Counted from the stretch's first letter, positions 16,851 to 25,270 are shown. The stretch: 40,037 bases of DNA from an uncultured Polycyclovorans sp. (GCA_936928855.1 CAKZHZ010000091.1:1-40037); one strand, 5' to 3'. The notes: generated by a model not told the origin, from the sequence alone. Numbers and translations: made by a program.

Positions 16851-17753
16851 ATGCACGCGGCCATTCGTATCGAAGATGTCCATAAACGCTATGGCGCGCT
16901 CCAGGCGCTCAAGGGCGTTGCCTTCGACATCCGGCCCGGCGAGTTCTTCGGCCTGCTGGGCCCGAACGGCGCCGGCAAGTCCACCCTGATCAGCATCATC
17001 GCCGGCCTGTCGCAGGCCAGCAGCGGGCAGATCAGCGTGATGGGGCACGATACCGTGCGCAACTGGCGCATGGCACGACGCTCGCTGGGCGTGGTGCCGC
17101 AGGAGCTGGTGTTCGACCCCTTCTTCAACGTCGTTGACATGCTGCGCCTGCAGGCCGGGTACTTCGGCTGTGGCAGCGAGAGCTGGCCGTGGATCGACGA
17201 GATGCTGGAGCGTCTGGATCTGGCCGACAAGCGCCGCTCGCCGATGCGCGGGCTGTCGGGGGGCATGAAGCGCCGCGTGCTGATCGCGCAGGCGCTGGTG
17301 CACCGGCCGCCGGTGGTGATTCTCGACGAACCCACCGCCGGGGTGGACGTGGAACTGCGCCGCACGCTCTGGGCCTTCATGCGGGATCTGCACCGCAACG
17401 GCACCACGGTGGTGCTCACCACCCATTACCTGGAAGAGGCGCAGGAGATGTGCGAGCGCATCGCCATCCTCGACCACGGCGAGATCAAGGCACTGGAAAC
17501 CACCGAGGCACTGCTGGGGCAGCATCCCTTCCGCTTCCTCAAGCTCAAGTTGTCGGGTGCGCCGTTGCCGGACAGCCTGCAGCCGCTGATCAGCGGTGAA
17601 CCGAATGGCCATGTCGAACTGCGCCTGCCCAGCCAGACGCATCCCGTCGGCGCGGTGCTGGAGGCGCTGCGGACTGCGGGCTGCGTCATTGAGGACGTCC
17701 ACACCCGTGAACCGGACCTGGAAGACATCTTCGTGGAGCTGACCGGCGCATGA
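16851..17753 (+). CDS. yadG: ABC-2 type exporter ATP-binding subunit (YadG-like)
   Basis: The 300-residue ATPase of an ABC-2 export system paired with the next gene. Motifs: Walker A GPNGAGKS (37-44), Q-loop Gln84, signature LSGGM (135-139), Walker B VVILDE (155-160), switch His in T-T-H-Y-L-E-E-A. The C-terminal 70 residues form the small accessory domain typical of drug/polysaccharide ABC-2 ATPases. Its stop overlaps the permease start by 4 bases. In many relatives the position next to ibaG-murA is held by the mlaFEDCB phospholipid transporter, so this pair occupies that slot. The substrate is unknown. Confidence 0.88.
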   Translation: MHAAIRIEDVHKRYGALQALKGVAFDIRPGEFFGLLGPNGAGKSTLISIIAGLSQASSGQISVMGHDTVRNWRMARRSLGVVPQELVFDPFFNVVDMLRLQAGYFGCGSESWPWIDEMLERLDLADKRRSPMRGLSGGMKRRVLIAQALVHRPPVVILDEPTAGVDVELRRTLWAFMRDLHRNGTTVVLTTHYLEEAQEMCERIAILDHGEIKALETTEALLGQHPFRFLKLKLSGAPLPDSLQPLISGEPNGHVELRLPSQTHPVGAVLEALRTAGCVIEDVHTREPDLEDIFVELTGA

Positions 17754-18526
17754 GCGAGATGACCCGCAACCCGATCGGGTTCCGCACCCTGTTCCTCAAG
17801 GAGGTCAAGCGCTTCACCAGCGTGCTGGGCCAGACCGTGGGGGCGCCGATCATCACCTCCCTGCTGTACCTGCTGGTGTTTGCCCAGGCCATGCAGGGCC
17901 GCGCGCCGGTCTACGAGGGCGTGAGCTACACCGAGTTCCTGATTCCCGGTCTGATCATGATGACCGTGATCCAGAACGCCTTCGCCAATTCCAGTTCCAG
18001 CCTCATCCAGTCCAAGGTGATGGGCAACCTGGTGTTCGTGATGCTGGCGCCGATCGGGGCCTGGGAATGGTTCTGTGCCTATGTCGGCGCGGCCATCATC
18101 CGCGCGCTGCTGGTCAGTCTGGCGATGCTGGCGGTGACCCTGCCTTTCGTGCCGCTGCCGTTCGCGCATCCGCTGGTGCTGCTGGCGGTGTTTCTGCTGG
18201 CTGCCGCCGGGCTGGCGGCGTTTGGGGTGATCGTCGGGCTGATCAGCCAGAAGTTCGACCACATCGCCGCCTTCACCAACTTCTTCATCACGCCACTGTC
18301 GTTCCTGTCCGGCGTGTTCTATTCGGTGCATGCCCTGCCCGAACTGTGGGACCGGGTGTCGCACTTCAACCCGTTCTTCTACATGATCGATGGTTTCCGC
18401 TACGGCTTCTTCGGCATTGCCGACGTGCCGGTGTGGCAGAGCCTGTTGTGGAGTGCGGCCTTCACCGCCGTGATGTCCGGCATCGCCCTGTGGATGCTGA
18501 TGAGCGGCTACAAGCTGCGCAAATAA
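17750..18526 (+). CDS. yadH: ABC-2 type exporter permease (YadH-like)
   Basis: A 258-residue inner-membrane permease with six hydrophobic segments, E. coli YadH size (256). An amphipathic N-terminus (F-L-K-E-V-K-R-F) precedes the first helix, and the conserved ABC-2 signature near the end reads T-P-L-S-F-L-S-G-V-F-Y-S then H-F-N-P-F-F-Y-M-I-D-G-F-R-Y-G. It overlaps the ATPase gene by 4 bases and ends 10 bases before ibaG. Family members export drugs, lipids or polysaccharides; nothing here decides between them. Confidence 0.88.
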   Translation: MSEMTRNPIGFRTLFLKEVKRFTSVLGQTVGAPIITSLLYLLVFAQAMQGRAPVYEGVSYTEFLIPGLIMMTVIQNAFANSSSSLIQSKVMGNLVFVMLAPIGAWEWFCAYVGAAIIRALLVSLAMLAVTLPFVPLPFAHPLVLLAVFLLAAAGLAAFGVIVGLISQKFDHIAAFTNFFITPLSFLSGVFYSVHALPELWDRVSHFNPFFYMIDGFRYGFFGIADVPVWQSLLWSAAFTAVMSGIALWMLMSGYKLRK

Positions 18527-18536
18527 GGAGCGCGTC

Positions 18537-18773
18537 ATGATGGACCGCAAGCAGATCGAACAACTCATCGAGGCCGGCCTGCCCGGCTGCGTTGCCCAGG
18601 TCCGGGGTGACGATGGTCAGCATTTCGAGGCCGAGGTGCTGTATCCCGGCTTCGCCGGCAAGACCATGGTCGAGCAGCACCGCATGGTCTACGCCGCGCT
18701 GGGCGAGCGCATGGGGCGCGAGATCCACGCGCTGGCCCTGCGCACCCGTGCGCCCAAGGCGCCCTGCGCCTGA
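18537..18773 (+). CDS. ibaG: BolA-family protein IbaG
   Basis: A 78-residue BolA-like protein. BolA proteins bind monothiol glutaredoxins through a [2Fe-2S] cluster and E. coli IbaG responds to acid stress. The fold's conserved part is visible: E-A-G-L-P-G-C-V-A-Q-V-R-G-D-D-G-Q-H-F then L-Y-P-G-F-A-G-K and the invariant H-R-M-V-Y-A-A-L-G-E-R-M-G-R-E-I-H-A-L-A-L. AAGGAG (18525-18530) precedes two adjacent ATG codons at 18537 and 18540; either may be used. The stop shares one base with the murA ATG. The ibaG-murA order is characteristic of gammaproteobacteria. Confidence 0.93.
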   Translation: MMDRKQIEQLIEAGLPGCVAQVRGDDGQHFEAEVLYPGFAGKTMVEQHRMVYAALGERMGREIHALALRTRAPKAPCA

Positions 18774-20038
18774 TGGACAAGTTCGTCATTGAGGGCAACG
18801 GCCCGCTCGACGGCGAGATTGCCGCCAGTGGTGCCAAGAACGCCGCACTGCCCATCCTCTGCGCCGCGCTGTTGTCGGACGCGCCGCTGACCGTCACCAA
18901 CGTTCCGGATCTCTGGGATGTCGGCACCACCGGCAAGCTGCTGAGCCAGATGGGGGTGAAGGTCGAACGCCCGGACAGCCACACGCGCGTGCTCGATGCC
19001 AGTGGCATCACCACCTGCGTCGCACCCTACGAACTGGTGCGTACCATGCGCGCCAGCATCCTGGTGCTGGGGCCGCTGGTAGCGGCCCGCGGCGAGGGCC
19101 ATGTGTCGCTGCCGGGTGGCTGCGCCATCGGCGCGCGGCCGGTCAACCTGCACCTGATGGGGCTGGAGGCCATGGGGGCCGAGATCAAGCTGGAAGGCGG
19201 CTTCGTCCATGCCCGCGCGTCCAAGCTCAAGGGCGCCCGCATCGTCTTCGACACCGTCACCGTCACCGGCACCGAGAACCTGATGATGGCGGCGGTGCTG
19301 GCACGCGGCGAAACCGTGCTGGAAAACGCCGCGCGGGAGCCGGAAGTGGTCGATCTCGCCAACTGCCTGCGGGCCATGGGCGCCAGGATCACCGGCGACG
19401 GCACCACCACCATCCACATCCAGGGCGTGGACCGTCTGCACGCGGCCGAACACCGGGTGCTGCCGGACCGGATCGAGACCGGCACCTACCTGGCGGCCGC
19501 CGCCACCACCCGGGGCCGTTGCCGCATCACCGACACCGATCCCTCGCTGCTGGATGCGGTGCTGGTGAAGCTGCAACAGGCGGGCGCCCACATCCGCACC
19601 GGCGTGGACTTCATCGAACTGGACATGCAGGGTCAGCGCCCCAAGGCGGTCAACCTGCACACCATGCCGCATCCCGGATTCCCCACCGACATGCAGGCAC
19701 AGATCATGGCGATGAACTGCCTGGCCGAGGGCACCGGCACCATCCGCGAAACCATCTTCGAGAACCGTTTCATGCACGCCAACGAGCTGCTGCGGCTGGG
19801 GGCGGACATCCGGGTGGAAGGCAACACCGCCATCATCACCGGCAAGGAACGGCTCACCGCAGCGCCGATCATGGCCACCGACCTGCGGGCCTCGGCCTCG
19901 CTGGTGATTGCCGCGCTGGCGGCCGATGGCGAGACCATCATCGATCGCATTTACCACATGGATCGTGGCTACGAGCGCATCGAGCAGAAGCTGCAGGCGC
20001 TCGGCGCGCAGATCCGTCGGGTGGACAAGCTGCTGTGA
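18773..20038 (+). CDS. murA: UDP-N-acetylglucosamine 1-carboxyvinyltransferase
   Basis: MurA transfers enolpyruvate from PEP to UDP-GlcNAc, the first committed step of peptidoglycan synthesis, in the cytosol; it is the fosfomycin target. The 421-residue protein has Lys22-Asn23 in the substrate motif S-G-A-K-N-A-A-L-P and the active-site cysteine at 117 in L-P-G-G-C-A-I-G-A-R-P, so it should be fosfomycin sensitive. The C-terminal D-R-G-Y-E-R-I-E-Q-K-L-Q-A-L-G-A motif is complete. The ATG overlaps the ibaG stop (TGATG). Confidence 0.97.
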   Translation: MDKFVIEGNGPLDGEIAASGAKNAALPILCAALLSDAPLTVTNVPDLWDVGTTGKLLSQMGVKVERPDSHTRVLDASGITTCVAPYELVRTMRASILVLGPLVAARGEGHVSLPGGCAIGARPVNLHLMGLEAMGAEIKLEGGFVHARASKLKGARIVFDTVTVTGTENLMMAAVLARGETVLENAAREPEVVDLANCLRAMGARITGDGTTTIHIQGVDRLHAAEHRVLPDRIETGTYLAAAATTRGRCRITDTDPSLLDAVLVKLQQAGAHIRTGVDFIELDMQGQRPKAVNLHTMPHPGFPTDMQAQIMAMNCLAEGTGTIRETIFENRFMHANELLRLGADIRVEGNTAIITGKERLTAAPIMATDLRASASLVIAALAADGETIIDRIYHMDRGYERIEQKLQALGAQIRRVDKLL

Positions 20039-20039
20039 T

Positions 20040-20083
20040 CGGGGCGGGGCCGCCCTCATCGCTATACTAACGCCCCGCTTTTT
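20040..20083 (+). terminator. Possible terminator after murA, overlapping the hisG promoter region
   Basis: CGGGGCG (20040-20046) can pair with CGCCCCG (20071-20077), followed by C and a run of five T (20079-20083). The loop of 24 bases is long for an intrinsic terminator, so support is moderate. The loop contains the candidate -10 box of hisG. Confidence 0.35.
20063..20068 (+). promoter_or_regulatory. Candidate hisG -10 box
   Basis: TATACT (one mismatch from consensus) lies 28 bases before the hisG ATG. Upstream sequence is very G+C-rich and gives no recognisable -35, so this is weakly supported. No Shine-Dalgarno precedes hisG. Confidence 0.3.
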
Positions 20084-20096
20084 CGCGTCTGCCTTC

Positions 20097-20726
20097 ATGA
20101 TCACCCTCGCGCTTTCCAAGGGCCGCATCCTCGACGACAGCCTGCCGCTGCTGCAGCGGATGGGCGTTGAACCGGCCGGGGATATCGGCCGTCTGCTGCG
20201 GGTCCCCACCACGGTGCCGGACCTGCAGCTGCTCATCATCCGGCCGGCCGATGTACCCACCTACGTCGCCTACGGCGCGGCGGACATGGGCATCACCGGC
20301 AAGGATGTGCTGATGGAGCATGGCGGGCAGGACCTGTACGAGCCGCTGGACCTCGGCATTGCCGGCTGCCGGCTGTCGGTCGCGCAGCAGAAGGATGCAC
20401 CGCCCCCGCCGCCGCAGCGGCGCCTGCGCGTGGCCACCAAGTATCCGGCGCTCACCCGTGCCCACTTCGCGCGACAGGACGCCCAGGTCGAGATCATCAA
20501 GCTGTACGGCTCCATGGAGCTGGCGCCGCTGGTGGGGCTTGCCGATGTCATCGTCGACCTGGTCGACACCGGCAACACCCTCAAGGCCAATGGACTGGTG
20601 GAAACCGAGGTGATCGCGCCGATCACCGCGCGGCTGGTGGTCAACAAGGCGGCGATGAAGATGAAGCACGTCGCCATCCGTGGCTGGCTGGACCGCTTCG
20701 CCGAGGCCACCGGGAGTGCCGGATGA
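20097..20726 (+). CDS. hisG: ATP phosphoribosyltransferase, short form HisG(S)
   Basis: HisG condenses ATP with PRPP, the first and feedback-controlled step of histidine synthesis. With start M-I-T-L-A-L-S-K-G-R the protein has 209 residues: the short form, lacking the C-terminal regulatory domain and requiring a HisZ subunit encoded elsewhere. The PRPP-binding motif is V-D-L-V-D-T-G-N-T-L-K-A-N-G-L (153-167). An insertion-like run of five prolines (102-106) lies mid-protein. A frame open further upstream runs back into murA and is rejected. The stop overlaps the hisD start by 4 bases. Confidence 0.95.
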   Translation: MITLALSKGRILDDSLPLLQRMGVEPAGDIGRLLRVPTTVPDLQLLIIRPADVPTYVAYGAADMGITGKDVLMEHGGQDLYEPLDLGIAGCRLSVAQQKDAPPPPPQRRLRVATKYPALTRAHFARQDAQVEIIKLYGSMELAPLVGLADVIVDLVDTGNTLKANGLVETEVIAPITARLVVNKAAMKMKHVAIRGWLDRFAEATGSAG

Positions 20727-22024
20727 GCGCGCTCGGCATCCAGCGGCTGGACAGCCGTGACCCCGGATTCGCCGACACCCTCGACGCCCTGCTGGACCGC
20801 GCGCCGGAGATCAGCGCCGACATCACCGCCGTGGTGGACGACATCATCGCCGCCGTGCGTGCCGAGGGCGATGCCGCGCTGCTGCGCTATACCAATCGTT
20901 TCGACCGGCGCGCGGTGCGCGACGCCGCCGAGCTGGTGCTGCCCCATGCCCGGCTCGAAGCCGCCTGGAACCGCCTGCCGCAGGATCTGCGCGAGGCCCT
21001 GCAGACTGCCGCAGAGCGCATCCGCGCCTATGCCGAGCACCAGCGGATCGCGCCGTTCAGTTTTACCGATGCGCTCGGCAACCAGCTGGGGCAGCGGGTC
21101 ACGCCGATGGACCGGGTTGGCCTCTACGTACCGGGCGGCAAGGCGGCCTACCCCTCGTCGGTACTGATGAATGCCATCCCCGCCAAGGTTGCTGGCGTGC
21201 CCGAGGTGGTGATGGTGGTGCCGGCGCCGGATGACCAGCTCAACCCGGTGGTGCTGGGTGCCGCCTATCTGGCCGGCATCGACCGCGTCATCACCGTCGG
21301 CGGCGCCCAGGCGGTTGCGGCCCTGGCCTGGGGGACCGAGACGGTGCCCGCCGTCGACAAGATCGTCGGCCCCGGCAATGCCTACGTGGCCGCCGCCAAG
21401 CGCCGCGTGTTCGGCCGGGTCGGCATCGATTCCATCGCCGGGCCGTCTGAGATCGTGGTGATCAGCGAAGCCGGCTCCGACCCACGCTGGATGGCCATGG
21501 ACCTGTTCAGTCAGGCCGAGCACGACGAACTGGCGCAGTCCATTCTCATCAGTGCCGATGATGCCCACCTTGATGCGGTGGAAGCCGCGCTCAATGCGCG
21601 TCTCGCCGAGTTGCCGCGTCAGGACATCGTGCGGGCCTCGATGGGCCACCGCGGCGCCCTGATCCGGGCGCGCGACCTGGACGACGCGGCAGCCATTGCC
21701 AACCACATCGCCCCGGAACACCTGGAGCTGGCGGTGGACCAGCCCGAGGCCCTGCTGCCGAAGATCCGCCATGCCGGCGCCATCTTCCTGGGGCGCCACA
21801 CGCCGGAGGCCCTGGGCGACTACTGCGCCGGGCCCAATCACGTGCTGCCCACCTCTCGCGCGGCCCGTTTCTCCAACCCGCTGGGCGTCTACGAGTTCCA
21901 GAAGCGGACCAGCCTCATCGCCTGCAGCGTCGACGGCGCGCGGGCCCTTTCCTCGGTGGCCGGTCGTATCGCCGATGCCGAGGGTTTGGCGGCCCATGCC
22001 GCGAGCGCCCGCGACCGCGGTTGA
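20723..22024 (+). CDS. hisD: Histidinol dehydrogenase
   Basis: HisD performs the last two NAD-dependent oxidations to L-histidine as a zinc enzyme in the cytosol. The 433-residue protein (E. coli 434) has the family signature D-R-V-G-L-Y-V-P-G-G-K-A-A-Y-P-S-S-V (130-147), zinc ligands Gln264 and His267 in F-S-Q-A-E-H-D-E-L-A-Q, the catalytic A-P-E-H-L-E-L, and a histidine near the C-terminus in the expected place. In Pseudomonas hisC comes next; here rlmJ follows, its ATG sharing one base with the hisD stop. Confidence 0.97.
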   Translation: MSALGIQRLDSRDPGFADTLDALLDRAPEISADITAVVDDIIAAVRAEGDAALLRYTNRFDRRAVRDAAELVLPHARLEAAWNRLPQDLREALQTAAERIRAYAEHQRIAPFSFTDALGNQLGQRVTPMDRVGLYVPGGKAAYPSSVLMNAIPAKVAGVPEVVMVVPAPDDQLNPVVLGAAYLAGIDRVITVGGAQAVAALAWGTETVPAVDKIVGPGNAYVAAAKRRVFGRVGIDSIAGPSEIVVISEAGSDPRWMAMDLFSQAEHDELAQSILISADDAHLDAVEAALNARLAELPRQDIVRASMGHRGALIRARDLDDAAAIANHIAPEHLELAVDQPEALLPKIRHAGAIFLGRHTPEALGDYCAGPNHVLPTSRAARFSNPLGVYEFQKRTSLIACSVDGARALSSVAGRIADAEGLAAHAASARDRG

Positions 22025-22842
22025 TGCATTACCAGCATCAGTTCCACGCCGGCAATTTCGCGGATGTCTTCAAGCACGTCCTGCTGATCGGGCTGCTGGA
22101 GTCGCTGTGCCAGAAAGAGACGCCCTGGGCCTACCTCGATACCCACGCGGGTGCCGGCTGGTACACGCTGACTGCGGATGCCGCAATGCGCACCGGGGAA
22201 GCCGTCGATGGAGTGCAGCGTATTCATGCCCTTTCCGGGGGACTCCCTCCCTGGTTGCAGCGCTACCGTGAAGACGTGATGGCATCGCCGGAGCGCTACC
22301 CAGGCTCGCCCGCCATTGCTGCTGCGCGGCGCCGTGTGCAGGATCGCCTGATGCTCTGTGAAAAGCAGTCCGCGATCTTCGAGCAGCTCAAGCGCGAAAT
22401 GGGGGGCGACGGGCATGCGCTTCATCAGCGCGATGGTTATCAGGCCTGGTCCCTGCTGCCGCCCCCGGAAAAGCGCGCGCTGGTGTTGGTGGACCCGCCG
22501 TTCGAAGCGCGCGACGAATTCGAACAGCTGGCCGCGTTCGCGACTACCACCCTGGCGCGCATGTCCCATGCCGTGATCGCGCTGTGGTATCCCGTGAAGC
22601 AGCGCCACGCTGCAGACGGTTTTCGCCGCCGGCTGGCGCGTTCGATCTCCCGGGAAGCATTGGATGCCCGGCTGTTCGTCAGCCAGCCTCAGGATGCTCG
22701 GATGCGAGGCTGCGGACTGCTGGTGATCAACCCGCCGTATCCGTTTCAACAGGCGCTGCCTGAACACCTCGCCGTGCTGGCAGATGCGCTGGCGCAGGGG
22801 CCAGGCGCCGGGTACGACCTGCAGAGGATGACAACCGCATGA
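22024..22842 (+). CDS. rlmJ: 23S rRNA (adenine2030-N6)-methyltransferase RlmJ
   Basis: RlmJ methylates A2030 of 23S rRNA before ribosome assembly. The protein has 272 residues and begins M-H-Y-Q-H-Q-F-H-A-G-N-F-A-D-V-F-K-H, matching the family's Y-R-H-x-F-H-A-G-N-x-A-D-V-x-K-H opening. SAM-binding and catalytic parts are D-T-H-A-G-A-G-W-Y (39-47) and D-P-P-F (157-160), the N6-adenine methyltransferase motif IV. A TTG one codon earlier is in frame, but the ATG fits the family better. It overlaps hisD by one base and the NUDIX gene by four, so it is likely read with the his genes. Confidence 0.93.
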   Translation: MHYQHQFHAGNFADVFKHVLLIGLLESLCQKETPWAYLDTHAGAGWYTLTADAAMRTGEAVDGVQRIHALSGGLPPWLQRYREDVMASPERYPGSPAIAAARRRVQDRLMLCEKQSAIFEQLKREMGGDGHALHQRDGYQAWSLLPPPEKRALVLVDPPFEARDEFEQLAAFATTTLARMSHAVIALWYPVKQRHAADGFRRRLARSISREALDARLFVSQPQDARMRGCGLLVINPPYPFQQALPEHLAVLADALAQGPGAGYDLQRMTTA

Positions 22843-23390
22843 CGCAGGCTCCCCGCACACCGGTTCGTACGCTTCACCAAGGGGAGTTTCTGCGGCTGCA
22901 GCGACATGGACACTGGGAATACGTGCAGCGCCTCGCGACTGGTGGTGCCGCCGCGATCCTCGCTGTCACCGATCAGGACGAGCTGGTGCTGGTGGAACAG
23001 TTCCGGATCCCCGTGCAGGCACGTTGCATCGAGCTGCCCGCCGGCGTGATTGGCGACAGCGCCGAATTCGCCGGCGAGAGCGCGAAAGTGGCGGCGCGGC
23101 GCGAACTGCTTGAGGAGACCGGATTCGACTGTCGGGACATCGAACCGCTCTTCGAGGGACCGAGTGCGCCTGGATTGAGCTCTGAGGTAAGTCATGTTGT
23201 ACGCGCTCGTGGCTTGCGTCGCGTACACGCCGGTGGCGGCGTCGATGGTGAGCAAATCGACGTGCACGTCGTGCCGCTCTCAAGCGTCCACGACTGGCTG
23301 CTGCGGAAACAGCGCACCGGGTGCCCGGTCGAGCCCAAGGTATGGGCCGCGCTGTATTGGCTGTTGCGTGAGGGGGGTTCAGGTTTTTAG
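22839..23390 (+). CDS. NUDIX hydrolase, ADP-ribose pyrophosphatase type
   Basis: A 183-residue cytosolic NUDIX protein resembling ADP-sugar pyrophosphatases (family NudF): L-V-L-V-E-Q-F-R-I-P-V (49-59), then I-E-L-P-A-G-V-I-G-D-S. The NUDIX box is readable as E80 followed by seven residues and R-E-L-L-E-E-T-G-F (88-96), so the metal-binding glutamates are present. The initial Gly of the box is shifted upstream and Ser occupies its canonical place, suggesting a slightly longer loop. The gene overlaps rlmJ by four bases. Its TAG stop lies inside the candidate sigma promoter of the next cassette. Confidence 0.85.
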   Translation: MTQAPRTPVRTLHQGEFLRLQRHGHWEYVQRLATGGAAAILAVTDQDELVLVEQFRIPVQARCIELPAGVIGDSAEFAGESAKVAARRELLEETGFDCRDIEPLFEGPSAPGLSSEVSHVVRARGLRRVHAGGGVDGEQIDVHVVPLSSVHDWLLRKQRTGCPVEPKVWAALYWLLREGGSGF

Positions 23391-23403
23391 CGCCTCATCC
23401 GTC
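23373..23403 (+). promoter_or_regulatory. Candidate ECF-sigma promoter, copy 1 (upstream of the sigma gene)
   Basis: The pattern GGGGG, one base, TCA, two bases, TTTT, eight bases, CATCCGTC occurs here and again without gaps at 25271-25301, before the receptor gene. CGTC is a common -10 core of ECF promoters. It starts 124 bases before the sigma ATG and overlaps the end of the NUDIX gene. That it is read by the adjacent sigma factor is inference. Confidence 0.5.
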
Positions 23404-23496
23404 TTCCTTGCTGGGAGCACGATGTCTGCGTAGGCTCCCGCATGACGACAGTCGCGAGAGTCCGCAGGGCCCATCGCGATGCGAGGAGGAGCACGG

Positions 23497-24054
23497 ATGG
23501 GCCCATCGCCGCCAGAACCAAGGTTCCCCACCACGCTGGCGGATTTCGGAACGGACGAAGCAGCCCAGTGGGAAAATGTGCTGCGCCGGTACGGACCGGC
23601 ACTGCGCGGATACTTCGCGCAAAGGGCTCGTAACCCCTCCGATGTCGACGACCTGGTACAGGAGGTGTTCGTCCAGTTGCTGCGTCGCAGTGGCGGCAAG
23701 CCGATTGAGCGGGTACAGCAGTACCTGTTCCAGGTGGCCTCCAGCGTGCTCTGCGACCAGGGCCGCAGCATGAGGGCGCGCCAGCATGATGCGCACGAAT
23801 CCTATGATGAGGACAGCCATGCCATCGCCACCGAGATCAGCCTGGAGCGCATTGTCATCGGCGAGGAGATGCTGGCGCGTATGAACGTCGCGCTGCAGAA
23901 GCTGCCGCAACGTACGCGCGACATCTTCTTCCTGCGCGCCGTGCAGCAGCGCAAGCACGAGGAGGTGGCGCGCCTGCTGGGCATTTCCACCCGTGTCGTT
24001 CACAAGCACATGGCGCGAGCCCTTACCCACCTGCACGAACACCTGAAGGACTGA
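23497..24054 (+). CDS. FecI-type ECF RNA polymerase sigma factor
   Basis: A 185-residue extracytoplasmic-function sigma factor. Region 2 includes D-D-L-V-Q-E-V-F-V-Q-L-L (51-62), used for core binding and -10 melting. Region 4 is the helix-turn-helix at about 128-183 (L-P-Q-R-T-R-D-I-F-F-L-R ... E-E-V-A-R-L-L-G-I-S-T-R-V-V). The F-F-L-R pattern and neighbours put it in the FecI group that controls TonB-dependent receptors. AGGAGG at 23484-23489 fixes the start at 23497 instead of the ATG at 23479. The stop overlaps the anti-sigma ATG by one base. Confidence 0.92.
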   Translation: MGPSPPEPRFPTTLADFGTDEAAQWENVLRRYGPALRGYFAQRARNPSDVDDLVQEVFVQLLRRSGGKPIERVQQYLFQVASSVLCDQGRSMRARQHDAHESYDEDSHAIATEISLERIVIGEEMLARMNVALQKLPQRTRDIFFLRAVQQRKHEEVARLLGISTRVVHKHMARALTHLHEHLKD

Positions 24055-25169
24055 TGCCCGCGCTTTCCGCCACCGAGATCGACCGCCTCGCGCGGCGCCA
24101 GGGCAGCCTCAGCGCCCAGGCGGCGGTATGGGCCGATGCGCTGCGGGACGGCGGCGTGTCATCCGAGCTCCAGGCGGTGTTCGAACGCTGGCGGTGCGAG
24201 CGCGCGGAGCACGGCGCCGCCTTCGATGCCCTCGACCAGACCTACCGCATGGCGCGGCTGGCCGGTGGCGCTCACGCCGCCCAGGCCATGGAGGACGAGA
24301 TCATCTGTCGCGCCCGTGCCCAGCGCCGTCGCCGTCGCCATGGCTGGTTCGCCGCCGCCGCCAGCGTGGTAGCCCTGCTGACGGGCGCGGTGGTGGTCAC
24401 TGGCGGCTCCGTCGACGAGGCCCGCTATTGGCAGGCCAAGCTGCGCTATGCCCTGGCCGGGGATGCCCTGTACCGCACCGCCGTCGGCGAGCGGCTCGCT
24501 ATCACCCTCGACGACGGCAGCGTACTCACCCTCAACACCAACAGCCGGGCCGTTGTGCGCTACGACGACACCCGGCGCAATGTCGCTTTGCTCCAGGGGC
24601 AGGCCTTGTTCGAAGTGGCCCGTGATCCCGCGCATCCCTTCGTGGTCACCGCCGGCCAGCACCGGGTGACTGCGCTGGGGACCGCCTTCGATGTCCGTCT
24701 GGACCCCGAGCGTTTCGAGGTCACCCTGCTCGAAGGCAAGATCGAGGTCAGCGACAACGCGGCGGCGGTGACCGAGGATGTGATTGCGCCCGCCCCCGAT
24801 ACCCCGCGCGACGAACCGGCCGCGACGGTCCTCGCGCCCGGTCAGCAGCTGGTGGCGACGGCCAGCGCCATGGCGCCGGTGGTCCGCCACACCGATGCCC
24901 AGCGCGCCGTCAGCTGGCGCAACGGCCAGCTCATCTTCGAAGACGACCCGCTGGCCGGCGCGCTGGCCGAACTCAACCGCTACGGTCGCCGCCAGGTGGT
25001 GCTGCGCGACGCCGGGCTGGGCGAGATGCGCGTCAGCGGCGTGTTCAGCACCAGCAACCCCAGCGTGTTCGTCAACATGCTGACCCTGCACTTCCCCATC
25101 GGCATCGTCGAAGTCACCGACGAGCGCATTGTCCTCGGCTATCGCGGCGCGGCGTCCGCGGCGCTGTGA
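24054..25169 (+). CDS. FecR-type anti-sigma factor / sigma regulator
   Basis: A 371-residue inner-membrane regulator that holds the sigma factor and receives the signal from the receptor's STN domain. The cytosolic N-terminus (1-96) has the DUF4880-type pattern A-A-V-W-A-D-A-L ... F-E-R-W-R ... A-F-D-A-L and ends in a run of arginines. One membrane helix spans about 98-117. The periplasmic part carries the FecR domain (T-A-V-G-E-R-L-A-I-T-L-D-D-G-S-V-L-T-L-N-T, then A-L-G-T-A-F-D-V-R) and a C-terminal STN-like lobe from about 295. Two small hairpins lie just after it, at 25176-25189 and 25213-25233, and may reduce read-through to the receptor. Confidence 0.9.
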   Translation: MPALSATEIDRLARRQGSLSAQAAVWADALRDGGVSSELQAVFERWRCERAEHGAAFDALDQTYRMARLAGGAHAAQAMEDEIICRARAQRRRRRHGWFAAAASVVALLTGAVVVTGGSVDEARYWQAKLRYALAGDALYRTAVGERLAITLDDGSVLTLNTNSRAVVRYDDTRRNVALLQGQALFEVARDPAHPFVVTAGQHRVTALGTAFDVRLDPERFEVTLLEGKIEVSDNAAAVTEDVIAPAPDTPRDEPAATVLAPGQQLVATASAMAPVVRHTDAQRAVSWRNGQLIFEDDPLAGALAELNRYGRRQVVLRDAGLGEMRVSGVFSTSNPSVFVNMLTLHFPIGIVEVTDERIVLGYRGAASAAL

Positions 25170-25212
25170 CGCATTGGCCCCTTTGGGCCGTGAAGGGTGT
25201 GGGCGACAGCCA

Positions 25213-25233
25213 AGCCGTTGCTGCGCAACGGTT
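25213..25233 (+). terminator. Hairpin between the FecR-type gene and the receptor gene
   Basis: AGCCGTTG pairs with CAACGGTT (one G-U) around CTGCG. A second hairpin, GGCCC-CTTT-GGGCC, is at 25176-25189. There is no T-run, so these are attenuators or processing sites at most. They separate the sigma/anti-sigma pair from the receptor promoter candidate. Confidence 0.3.
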
Positions 25234-25270
25234 CCCGGTCACGCATCACCCGCCACCGCCTGAGGCGGCC

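Noticed and set aside
23467..23509. Direct repeat GGGCCCATCGC on both sides of the sigma gene ribosome site
   Set aside because: Only 11 bases, two copies; could fold over the ribosome site but chance is a sufficient explanation.
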